A stretch of DNA of 64,000 nt from Euonymus europaeus (lineage: Eukaryota > Streptophyta > Magnoliopsida > Celastrales > Celastraceae), in the NCBI GenBank assembly GCA_963580455.1, contig OY756972.1, forward strand, positions 1,069,001 through 1,133,000. The letters are read 5' to 3'. The notes below the pieces were generated by a model. It ran no database searches. It saw only the letters and a list, made by a program, of their open reading frames with translations, and was not told the origin of the DNA. Numbering within the stretch: the first letter of the stretch is position 1; each line of letters begins with the position of its first letter. Position numbers and translations under genes: made by a program. Below are positions 1 to 9,858 of the stretch, piece by piece.

Positions 1-18
1 GCCGCGAAATATGGTTTC

Positions 19-28
19 TTTACGTAAA
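19..28. repeat. TTTACGTAAA palindrome in each monomer
   Basis: A perfect 10-bp palindrome containing TACGTA sits at monomer positions 19-28. It is kept in nearly every monomer; rare exceptions are TTTATGTAAA in m23 (3807), m46 (7783) and m319 (54991), TTTACGTACA in m19 (3115) and TTTACATAAA in m321 (55337). The 172-bp length variant lies immediately upstream at positions 13-17. Confidence 0.85.
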
Positions 29-52
29 CGGTTTTATAAATATCCGTTGACT

Positions 53-69
53 CCGAGTTCTGAATTCGG
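53..69. repeat. 17-bp near-palindrome in each monomer
   Basis: CCGAGTTC-T-GAATTCGG forms two 8-bp arms around a single T, with one mismatch between the arms. The element is present in nearly all monomers. It is changed in the TAATTTCGG subtype (G62 to A and A64 to T), which also loses the EcoRI site. Possible roles are dyad-type DNA structure or a protein site; neither is shown. Confidence 0.8.
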
Positions 70-144
70 TGATTTTTAGCTTGATTTCACACTACTTTTC
101 GAGCTCTACGATCCTGGCGTTTCGGATTTTGATTTCAGAACTCG
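54..144. repeat. 11-bp perfect inverted repeat within the monomer
   Basis: CGAGTTCTGAA at monomer positions 54-64 is the exact reverse complement of TTCAGAACTCG at 134-144. The arms are 69 bases apart. Allowing one mismatch the match extends to 13 of 14. Both arms are retained in most monomers. A subset in the left domain changes the right arm to TTCAGAAGTCG, and the TAATTTCGG subtype changes the left arm. Confidence 0.85.
66..137 (+). repeat. Possible internal direct sub-repeat of the monomer
   Basis: The stretch TTCGG-TG-ATTTT-TAGCTT-GATTTCA (positions 65-89) resembles TTCGG-ATTTT-GATTTCA (122-137) once two short gaps are allowed. This may be a trace of an ancestral shorter unit duplicated to make the present monomer. 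The motifs are short and T-rich, so chance similarity is possible. Confidence 0.4.
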
Positions 145-865
145 TGGCTAGTTGGTCTCGTTTCACCTAGTTAGCCGCGAAATGTGGTTTCTTTACGTAA
201 ACGGTTTTATGAATATCCGTTGACTCCGAGTTCTGAATTCGGTGATTTTTTGCTTGATTTCACACTACTTTTCGAGCTCTACAATCCTGGCGTTTCGGAT
301 TTTGATTTCAGAACTCGTGGCTAGTTGGTCTCGTTTCAACTAGTTAGCCGCGAAATGTGGTTTCTTTACGTAAACGGTTTTATGAATATCCGTTGACTCC
401 GAGTTCTGAATTCGGTGATTTTTAGCTTGATTTCACACCAATTTTCGAGCTCTACGATCCTGGCATTTCGGATTTTGATTTCAGAACTCGTGGCTAGTTG
501 GTCTCGTTTCACCTAGTTAGCCGCGAAATGTGGTTTCTTTACGTAAACGGTTTTATGAATATCCGTTGACTCCGAGTTCTGAATTCGGTGATTTTTAACT
601 TGATTTCACACTACTTTTCGAGCTCTACAATCCTGGCATTTCGGATTTTGATTTCAGAACTCGTGGCTAGTAGGTCTCGTTTCACCTAGTTAGCCGCGAA
701 ATGTGGTTTCTTTACGTAAACGGTTTTATGAATATCCGTTGACTCCGAGTTCTGAATTCGGTGATTTTTAGCTTGATTTCACACAACTTTTCGAGCTCTA
801 CGATCCTGGACTTTCGGATTTTGATTTCAGAACTCGTGACTAGTAGTTCTCGTTTCTCCCAATTA

Positions 866-2941
866 GCCGCGAAATGTGGTTTCTTTACGTAAACGGTTTT
901 ATGAATATCCGTTGACTCCGAGTTCTGAATTCGGTGATTTTTAGCTTGATTTCACACTACTTTTCGAGCTCTACGATCCTGGCATTTTGGATTTTGATTT
1001 CAGAACTCGTGGCTAGTTGGTCTCCTTTCACCTAGTTAGCCGCGAAATGTGGTTTCTTTACGTAAACGGTTTTATGAATATCCGTTGACTCCGAGTTCTG
1101 AATTCGGTGATTTTTAGCTTGATTTCACACTACTTTTCGAGCTCTACAATCCTGGCATTTCGGATTTTGATTTCAGAACTCGTGGCTAGTAGGTCTCGTT
1201 TCACCTAGTTAGCCGCGAAATGTGGTTTCTTTACGTAAACGGTTTTATGAATATCCGTTGACTCCGAGTTTTGAATTCGGTTATTTTTAGCTTGATTTCA
1301 CACAACTTTTCGAGCTCTACGATCCTGGCCTTTCGGATTTTGATTTCAGAACTCGTGACTAGTAGGTATTGTTTCTCCCAATTAGCCGCGAAATGTGGTT
1401 TCTTTACGTAAACGGTTTTATGAATATCCGTTGACTTCGAGTTCTGAATTCGGTGATTTTTAGCTTGATTACACACTACTTTTCGAGCTCTACGATCCTG
1501 GAGTTTCGGATTTTGATTTCAGAACTCGTGGCTATTTGGTCTCGTTTCACCTAGTTAGCCGCGAAATGTGGTTTCTTTACGTAAACGGTTTTATGAATAT
1601 CCGTTGACTCCGAGTTCTGAATTCGGTGATTTTTTGCTTGATTTCACACTACTTTTCGAGCTCTACAATCCTGGCGTTTCGGATTTTGATTTCAGAACTC
1701 GTGGCTAGTAGGTCTCGTTTCACCTAGTTAGCCGCGAAATGTGGTTTCTTTACGTAAACGGTTTTATGAATATCCGTTGACTCCGAGTTCTGAATTCGGT
1801 TATTTTTAGCTTTATTTCACACTAATTTTCGAGCTCTACGATCCTGGCGTTTCGGATTTTGATTTCAGAACTCGTGGCTAGTTGGTCTCGTTTCACCTAG
1901 TTAGCCGCGAAATGTGGTTTCTTTACGTAAACGGTTTTATGAATATCCGTTGACTCCGAGTTCTGAATTCGGTGGTTTTTAGCTTGATTTCACACTAATT
2001 TTCGAGCTCTACGATCCTGGCGTTTCGGATTTTGATTTCAGAAGTCGTGGCTAGTTGGTCTCGTTTCACCTAGTTAGCCGCGAAATGTGGTTTCTTTACG
2101 TAAACGGTTTTATGAATATCCGTTGACTCCGAGTTCTGAATTCGGTGATTTTTAGCTTGATTTCACACTACTTTTCGAGCTCTACGATCCTGGCGTTTTG
2201 GATTTTGATTTCAGAACTCGTGGCTAGTTGGTCTCGTTTCACCTAGTTAGCCGCGAAATGTGGTTTCTTTACGTAAACGGTTTTATGAATATCCGTTGAC
2301 TCCGAGTTCTGAATTCGGTGATTTTTAGCTTGATTTCACACTACTTTTCGAGCTCTACAATCCTGGCATTTCGGATTTTAATTTCAGAACTCGTGGCTTG
2401 TAGGTCTCGTTTCACCTAGTTAGCCGCGAAATGTGGTTTCTTTACGTAAACGGTTTTATGAATATCCGTTGACTCCGAGTTCTGAATTCGGTTATTTTTA
2501 GCTTGATTTCACACAACTTTTCGAGCTCTACGATCCTGGCCTTTCGGATTTTGATTTCAGAACTCGTGACTAGTAGGTCTCGTTTCTCCCAATTAGCCGC
2601 GAAATGTGGTTTCTTTACGTAAACGGTTTTATGAATATCCGTTGACTTCGAGTTCTGAATTCGGTGATTTTTAGCTTGATTACACACTACTTTTCGAGCT
2701 CTACGATCCTGGAGTTTCGGATTTTGATTTCAGAACTCGTGGCTATTTGGTCTCGTTTCACCTAGTTAGCCGCGAAATGTGGTTTCTTTACGTAAACGGT
2801 TTTATGAATATCCGTTGACTCCGAGTTCTGAATTCGGTGATTTTTTGCTTGATTTCATACTACTTTTCGAGCTCTACAATTCTGGCGTTTCGGATTTTGA
2901 TTTCAGAACTCGTGGCTAGTAGGTCTCGTTTCACCTAGTTA
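866..2941 (+). repeat. 7-monomer (1211-bp) offset duplication
   Basis: Monomers m6-m10 (866-1730) recur in order as m13-m17 (2077-2941), offset by 1211 bp, which is seven monomers. Strong markers are GGTTATTTTT with CACAACTTTT (m8 and m15), GACTTCGAG with GATTACACAC and CTATTTGG (m9 and m16), and GATTTTTTGC (m10 and m17). m11-m12 do not match m18-m19, so the repeat is partial. The minus-strand open frames near 1231 and 2442 fall inside this duplication and are non-coding by-products. Confidence 0.8.
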
Positions 2942-3806
2942 GCCGCGAAATGTGGTTTCTTTACGTAAACGGTTTTATGAATATCCGTTGACTCCGAGTT
3001 CTGAATTCGGTGATTTTTAGCTTGATTTCACACTACTTTTCGAGCTCTACGATCCTGGACTTTCGGATTTTGATTTCAGAACTCGTGACTAGTAGGTCTC
3101 GTTTCTCCCAATTAGCCGCGAAATGTGGTTTCTTTACGTACACGGTTTTATGAATATCCGTTTACTCCGAGTTCTGAATTCGGTGATTTTTAGCTTGATT
3201 TCACACTAATTTTCGAGCTCTACAATCCTGGCGTTTCGGATTTTGATTTTAGAAGTCGTGGCTAGTTGGTCTCGTTTCACCTAGGTAGCCGCGAAATGTG
3301 GTTTCTTTACGTAAACGGTTTTATGAATATCCGTTGACTCCGAGTTCTGAATTCGGTGATTTTTAGCTTGATTTCACACTACTTTTCGAGCTCTACGATC
3401 CTGCCGTTTCGGATTTTGATTTCAGAACTTGTGGCTAGTTGGTCTCGTTTCACCTAGTTAGCCGCGAAATGTTGTTTCTTTACGTAAACGGTTTTATGAA
3501 TATCCGTTGACTCCGAGTTCTGAATTCGGTTATTTTTAGCTTTATTTCACACTAATTTTCGAGCTCTACGATCCTGGCGTTTCGGATTTTGATTTCAGAA
3601 CTCGTGGCTAGTTGGTCTCGTTTCACCTAGTTAGCCGCGAAATGTGGTTTCTTTACGTAAACGGTTTTATGAATATCCGTTGACTCCGAGTTCTGAATTC
3701 GGTTATTTTTAGCTTTATTTCACACTAATTTTCGAGCTCTACGATCCTGGCGTTTCGGATTTTGATTTCAGAACTCGTGGCTAGTTGGTCTCGTTTCACC
3801 TAGTTA
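2942..3806 (+). repeat. Mixed monomers m18-m22
   Basis: Five monomers connect two local duplications. m19 (3115) has TACGTACAC and TTTACTCC, m20 (3288) has CCTGCCG, and m21-m22 (3461, 3634) are nearly identical neighbours sharing GGTTATTTTTAGCTTTATTTC. That m21-m22 pair looks like a single-monomer tandem duplication. The same monomer type also occurs as m11 (1731), m57 (9686) and m70 (11935). Confidence 0.75.
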
Positions 3807-4842
3807 GCCGCGAAATGTGGTTTCTTTATGTAAACGGTTTTATGAATATCCGTTGACTCCGAGTTCTGAATTCGGTGATTTTTAGCTTGATTTCACACTA
3901 CTTTTCGAGCTCTACGATCCTGGCGTTTCGGATTTTGATTTCAGAACTCGTGGCTAGTTGGTGTCGTTTCACCTAGTTAGCCGCGAAATGTGGTTTCTTT
4001 ACGTAAACGGTTTTATGAATATCCGTTGACTCCGAGTTCTGAATTCGGTGATTTTTAGCTTGATTTCACACTACTTTTCGAGCTCTACGATCCTGGCATT
4101 TCGGATTTTGATTTCAGAACTCGTGGCCAGTTGGTCTCGTTTCACCTAGTTAGCCGCGAAATGTGGTTCTTTACGTAAACGGTTTTATGAATATCCGTTG
4201 ACTCCGAGTTCTGAATTCGGTGATTTTTAGCTTGATTTCACACAACTTTTCGAGCTCTACGATCCTGGCCTTTCGGATTTTGATTTCAGAACTCGTGGCT
4301 AGTTGGTCTCGTTTCACCTAGTTAGCCGCCAAATGTGGTTTCTTTACGTAAACGGTTTTATGAATATCCGTTGACTCCGAGTTCTGAATTCGGTGATTTT
4401 TAGCTTGATTTCACACTACTTTTCGAGCTCTACGATCCTGGCGTTTCGGATTTTGATTTCAGAACTCGTGGCTAGTTGGTGTCGTTTCACCTAGTTAGCC
4501 GCGAAATGTGGTTTCTTTACGTAAACGGTTTTATGAATATCCGTTGACTCCGAGTTCTGAATTCGGTGATTTTTAGCTTGATTTCACACTACTTTTCGAG
4601 CTCTACGATCCTGGCATTTCGGATTTTGATTTCAGAACTCGTGGCCAGTTGGTCTCGTTTCACCTAGTTAGCCGCGAAATGTGGTTCTTTACGTAAACGG
4701 TTTTATGAATATCCGTTGACTCCGAGTTCTGAATTCGGTGATTTTTAGCTTGATTTCACACAACTTTTCGAGCTCTACGATCCTGGCCTTTCGGATTTTG
4801 ATTTCAGAACTCGTGGCTAGTTGGTCTCGTTTCACCTAGTTA
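3807..4842 (+). repeat. Trimer duplication, 518 bp x 2
   Basis: m23-m25 (3807-4324) and m26-m28 (4325-4842) are two copies of a three-monomer unit of 173+173+172 bp. Markers in order are GGTGTCG at the end of the first monomer, GGCCAGTTGG in the second, and the short GTGGTTCTTT monomer with CACAACTTTT and CCTGGCCTTT third. The GCCGCC variant at 4325 recurs at 4843, exactly 518 bp on. Confidence 0.88.
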
Positions 4843-6571
4843 GCCGCCAAATGTGGTTTCTTTACGTAAACGGTTTTATGAATATCCGTTGACTCCGAGT
4901 TCTGAATTCGGTGATTTTTAGCTTGATTTCACACTAATTTTCGAGCTCTACGATCCTGGAGTTTCGGATTTTGATTTCAGAACTCGTGGCTAGTTGGTCT
5001 CGTTTCACCTAGTTAGCCGCGAAATGTGGTTTCTTTACGTAAACGGTTTTATGAATATCCGTTGACTCCGAGTTCTGAATTCTGTGATTTTTAGCTTGAT
5101 TTCACACTACTTTTCGAGCTCTACAATCCTGGCGTTTCGGATTTTGATTTCAGAACTCGTGGCTAGTAGGTCTCGTTTCACCTAGTTAGCCGCGAAATGT
5201 TGTTTCTTTACGTAAACGGTTTTATGAATATCCGTTGACTCCGAGTTCTGAATTCGGTGAATTTTAGCTTGATTTCACACTACTTTTCGAGCTCTACAAT
5301 CCTGCTGTTTCGGATTTTTATTTCAAAACTCGTGGCAAGTTGGTCTCGTTTCACCTAGTTAGCCGCGAAATGTGGTTTCTTTACGTAAACGGTTTTATGA
5401 ATATCCGTTGACTCCGAGTTCTGAATTCGGTGATTTTTAGCTTGATTTCACACTACTTTTCGAGCTCTACGATCCTGGCATTTCGGATTTTGATTTCAGA
5501 ACTCGTGGCTAGTTGGTCTCGTTTCACCTAGTTAGCCGCGAAATGTGGTTTCTTTACGTAAACGGTTTTATGAATATCCGTTGACTCCGAGTTCTAATTT
5601 CGGTGATTTTTAGCTTGATTTCACGCTAATTTTTGAGCTCTACGATCCTGGCGTTTCGGATTTTGATGTCAGAAGTCGTGGCTAGTTGGTCTCGTTTCAC
5701 CTAGTTAGCCGCGAAATGTGGTTTCTTTACGTAAACGGTTTTATGAATATCCGTTGACTCCGAGTTCTGAATTCGGTGATTTTTAGCTTGATTTCACACT
5801 ATTTTTCGAGCTCTATAATCCTGCCGTTTCGGATTTTGATTTCAGAACTCGTGGCTAGTTGGTCTCGTTTCACCTAGTTAGCCGCGAAATGTGGTTTCTT
5901 TACGTAAACGGTTTTATGAATATCCGTTGACTCCGAGTTCTAATTTCGGTGATTTTTAGCTTGATTTCACGCTAATTTTTGAGCTCTACGATCCTGGCGT
6001 TTCGGATTTTGATGTCAGAAGTCGTGGCTAGTTGGTCTCGTTTCACCTAGTTAGCCGCGAAATGTGGTTTCTTTACGTAAACGGTTTTATGAATATCCGT
6101 TGACTCCGAGTTCTGAATTCGGTGATTTTTAGCTTGATTTCAAACTATTTTTCGAGCTCTATAATCCTGCCGTTTCGGATTTTGATTTCAGAACTCGTGG
6201 CTAGTGGGTCTCGTTTCACCTAGTTAGCCGCGAAATGTGGTTTCTTTACGTAAACGGTTTTATGAATATCCGTTGACTCCGAGTTCTGAATTCGGTGATT
6301 TCTAGCTTGATTTCACACTACTTTTCGAGCTCTACGATCCTGGCATTTCGGATTTTGATTTCAGAACTCGTGGCTAGTTGGTCTCGTTTCACCTAGTTAG
6401 CCGCGAAATGTGGTTCTTTACGTAAACGGTTTTATGAATATCCGTTGACTCCGAGTTCTGAATTCGGTGATTTTTAGCTTGATTTCACACTACTTTTCGA
6501 GCTCTACGATCCTGGCATTTCGGATTTTGATTTCAGAACTCGTGGCTATTTGGTCTCGTTTCACCTAGTTA
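4325..6571 (+). repeat. Segment m26-m38, first copy of a 7783-bp offset duplication
   Basis: Thirteen monomers here match m71-m83 (12108-14354) in order. Shared markers are GGTGTCG (4478), GAATTCTGTG (5077 and 12860), GTTGTTTC with GTGAATTTTAG and TTTTTATTTCAAAAC (m31, m76), two rounds of TAATTTCGG with GATGTCAG, CCTGCCG monomers, and the short monomer at 6400 and 14183. m28 and m29 differ from their partners, so single monomers have been replaced since the duplication. Confidence 0.85.
5535..6226 (+). repeat. Dimer duplication, 346 bp x 2
   Basis: m33-m34 (5535-5880) and m35-m36 (5881-6226) are two copies of a dimer. The first monomer has TAATTTCGG, CACGCTAATTTTTGAG and GATGTCAGAAGTCG; the second has CTATTTTTC, CTATAATCC and CCTGCCG. 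The same dimer pair is also seen at 13318-14009 in the distant copy. Confidence 0.88.
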
Positions 6572-9500
6572 GCCGCGAAATGTGGTTTCTTTACGTAAAC
6601 GGTTTTATGAATATCCGTTGACTCCGAGTTCTGAATTCGGTTATTTTTAGCTTGATTTCACACAACTTTTCAAGCTCTACGATCCTGGCCTTTCGGATTT
6701 TGATTTCAGAACTCGTGACTAGTAGGTCTCATTTCTCCCAATTAGCCGCGAAATGTGGTTTCTTTACGTAAACGGTTTTATGAATATCCGTTGACTTCGA
6801 GTTCTGAATTCGGTGATTTTTAGCTTGATTACACACTACTTTTCGAGCTCTACGATCCTGGAGTTTCGGATTTTGATTTCAGAACTCGTGGCTATTTGGT
6901 CTCGTTTCACCTAGTTAGCCGCGAAATGTGGTTTCTTTACGTAAACGGTTTTATGAATATCCGTTGACTCCGAGTTCTGAATTCGGTGATTTTTTGCTTG
7001 ATTTCACACTATTTTTCGAGCTCTACAATCCTGGCGTTTCGGATTTTGATTTCAGAACTCGTGGCTAGTAGGTCTCGTTTCACCTAGTTAGCCGCGAAAT
7101 GTGGTTTCTTTACGTAAACGGTTTTATGAATATCCGTTGACTCCGAGTTCTGAATTCGGTGATTTTTAGCTTGATTTCACACTACTTTTCGAGCTCTACG
7201 ATCCTGGAATTTCGGATTTTGATTTCAGAACTCGTGATTAGTAGGTCTCGTTTCTCCCAATTAGCCGCGAAATGTGGTTTCTTTACGTAAACGGTTTTAT
7301 GAATATCCGTTTACTCCGAGTTCTGAATTCGGTGATTTTTAGCTTGATTTCACACTAATTTTCGAGCTCTACGATCCTGGCGTTTCGGATTTTGATTTCA
7401 GAAGTCGTGGCTAGTTGGTCTCGTTTCACCTAGTTAGCCGCGAAATGTGGTTTCTTTACGTAAACGGTTTTATGAATATCCGTTGACTCCGAGTTCTGAA
7501 TTCGGTGATTTTTAGCTTGATTTCACACTACTTTTCGAGCTCTACGATCCTGGCGTTTCGGATTTTGATTTCAGAACTCGTGGCTAGTTGGTCTCGTTTC
7601 ACCTAGTTAGCCGCGAAATGTGGTTTCTTTACGTAAACGGTTTTATGAATATCCGTTGACTCCGAGTTCTGAATTCGGTGATTTTTAGCTTGATTTCACA
7701 CTACTTTTCGAGCTCTACAATCCTGGCATTTCGGATTTTGATTTCAGAACTCGTGGCTAGTAGGTCTCGTTTCACCTAGTTAGCCGCGAAATGTGGTTTC
7801 TTTATGTAAACGGTTTTATGAATATCCGTTGACTCCGAGTTCTGAATTCGGTGATTTTTTGTTTGATTTCACACTACTTTTCGAGCTCTACAATCCTGGC
7901 GTTTCGGATTTTGATTTCAGAAATCGTGGCTAATAGGTCTCGTTTCACCTAGTTAGCCGCGAAATGTGGTTTCTTTACGTAAACGGTTTTATGAATATCC
8001 GTTGACTCCGAGTTCTGAATTCAGTGATTTTTAGCTTGATTTCACACTACTTTTCGAGCTCTACGATCCTGGACTTTCGGATTTTGATTTCAGAACTCGT
8101 GACTAGTAGGTCTCGTTTCTCCCAATTAGCCGCGAAATGTGGTTTCTTTACGTAAACGGTTTTATGAATATCCGTTTACTCCGAGTTCTGAATTCGGTGA
8201 TTTTTAGCTTGATTTCACACTAATTTTCGAGCTCTACGATCCTGGCATTTCGGATTTTGATTTCAGAAGTCGTGGCTAGTTGGTCTCGTTTCACCTAGTT
8301 AGCCGCGAAATGTGGTTTCTTTACGTAAACGGTTTTATGAATATCCGTTGACTCCGAGTTCTGAATTCGGTGATTTTTAGCTTGATTTCACACTACTTTT
8401 CGAGCTCTACGATCCTGGCGTTTCGGATTTTGATTTCAGAAGTCGTGGCTAGTTGGTCTCGTTTCACCTAGTTAGCCGCGAAATGTGGTTTCTTTACGTA
8501 AACGGTTTTATGAATATCCGTTGACTCCGAGTTCTGAATTCGGTGATTTTTAGCTTGATTTCACACTACTTTTCGAGCTCTACGATCCTGGCGTTTCGGA
8601 TTTTGATTTCAGAACTCGTGGCTAGTTGGTCTCGTTTCACCTAGTTAGCCGCGAAATGTGGTTTCTTTACGTAAACGGTTTTATGAATATCCGTTGACTC
8701 CGAGTTCTGAATTCGGTGATTTTTAGCTTGATTTCACACTACTTTTCGAGCTCTACAATCCTGGCATTTCGGATTTTGATTTCAGAACTCGTGGCTAGTA
8801 GGTCTCGTTTCACCTAGTTAGCCGCGAAATGTGGTTTCTTTACGTAAACGGTTTTATGAATATCCGTTGACTCCGAGTTCTGAATTCGGTGATTTTTTGT
8901 TTGATTTCACACTACTTTTCGAGCTCTACAATCCTGGCGTTTCGGATTTTGATTTCAGAAATCGTGGCTAGTAGGTCTCGTTTCACCTAGTTAGCCGCGA
9001 AATGTGGTTTCTTTACGTAAACGGTTTTATGAATATCCGTTGACTCCGAGTTCTGAATTCAGTGATTTTTAGCTTGATTTCACACTACTTTTCGAGCTCT
9101 ACGATCCTGGACTTTCGGATTTTGATTTCAGAACTCGTGACTAGTAGGTCTCGTTTCTCCCAATTAGCCGCGAAATGTGGTTTCTTTACGTAAACGGTTT
9201 TATGAATATCCGTTTACTCCGAGTTCTGAATTCGGTGATTTTTAGCTTGATTTCACACTAATTTTCGAGCTCTACGATCCTGGCATTTCGGATTTTGATT
9301 TCAGAAGTCGTGGCTAGTTGGTCTCGTTTCACCTAGTTAGCCGCGAAATGTGGTTTCTTTACGTAAACGGTTTTATGAATATCCGTTGACTCCGAGTTCT
9401 GAATTCGGTGATTTTTAGCTTGATTTCACACTACTTTTCGAGCTCTACGATCCTGGCGTTTCGGATTTTGATTTCAGAACTCGTGGCTAGTTGGTCTCGT

Positions 9501-9858
9501 TTCACCTAGTTAGCCGCGAAATGTGGTTTCTTTACGTAAACGGTTTTATGAATATCCGTTGACTCCGAGTTCTGAATTCGGTGATTTTTAGCTTGATTTC
9601 ACACTACTTTTCGAGCTCTACAATCCTGGCATTTCGGATTTTGATTTCACAACTCGTGGCTAGTAGGTCTCGTTTCACCTAGTTAGCCGCGAAATGTGGT
9701 TTCTTTACGTAAACGGTTTTATGAATATCCGTTGACTCCGAGTTCTGAATTCGGTTATTTTTAGCTTTATTTCACACTAATTTTCGAGCTCTACGATCCT
9801 GGCGTTTCGGATTTTGATTTCAGAACTCGTGGCTAGTTGGTCTCGTTTCACCTAGTTA
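6572..9858 (+). repeat. 19-monomer unit (13-mer plus internal 6-mer), left domain
   Basis: m39-m57 start with the GGTTATTTTT/TTTTCAAGC monomer, then GACTTCGAG, GATTTTTTGC and so on, ending with GATTTCACAACTCG (m56) and the GCTTTATTTC monomer (m57). A 6-monomer stretch is doubled inside: m44-m49 (7437-8474) recurs as m50-m55 (8475-9512), offset 1038 bp, marked by GATTTTTTGT (7853, 8891) and TTCAGTGATT. m49 carries GAAGTCG and looks hybrid. Confidence 0.85.

Larger units (their letters stand above)
1..173 (+). repeat. Reference monomer (m1), used as the position ruler
   Basis: This is the first complete monomer. Landmarks in order are GCCGCGAAAT (1-10), the 10-bp palindrome TTTACGTAAA (19-28), GTTTTATGAA in most copies (31-40; here ATAAA), CCGAGTTCTGAATTCGG (53-69) holding an EcoRI site at 62-67, GATTTTTAGC (71-80), a SacI site GAGCTC (101-106), TTCGGATTTTGATTTCAG (121-138), TTCAGAACTCG (134-144) and the closing CACCTAGTTA (164-173). 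By hand count the commonest form has about 73 G or C and 13 CpG sites. m1 itself carries rarer states: A at 11 and A at 38. Because 173 is not a multiple of three, each monomer shifts reading frame relative to the last. Confidence 0.97.
1..865 (+). repeat. Left-edge monomers m1-m5, no clear HOR
   Basis: There are five monomers with mixed states. m2 (174) has GATTTTTTGC and ACAATCC. m3 (347) has CACACCAATTTTC, m4 (520) has TTAACTTGA, and m5 (693) has CACAACTTTT with GACTAGTAG and CTCCCAATTAGCC at its end. No phased repeat with the next block is seen across all five. The array continues leftward out of the window. Confidence 0.85.

Noticed and set aside
96..113. CENP-B-box-like match around TTTTCGAGCTCTACGATCC
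   Set aside because: Only the TTCG and a later CG of the core pattern align. The required A and GG positions do not match, so it is not a CENP-B box.
167..176. Short inverted repeat GGCTA (146-150) and TAGCC (172 to next monomer 3)
   Set aside because: It is only five to six base pairs, so it is expected by chance. The AT-rich gap and the AATTAGCC variants do not preserve it with compensating changes.
1231..2687. 81-residue minus-strand open frames near 1231-1476 and 2442-2687, with a third near 9878-10123
   Set aside because: They begin with GTG, span a monomer joint, and exist only where one rare monomer pair (GGTTATTTTT then GACTTCGAG) is duplicated. No start context, homologous family or codon signal is seen; they are by-products of satellite sequence.
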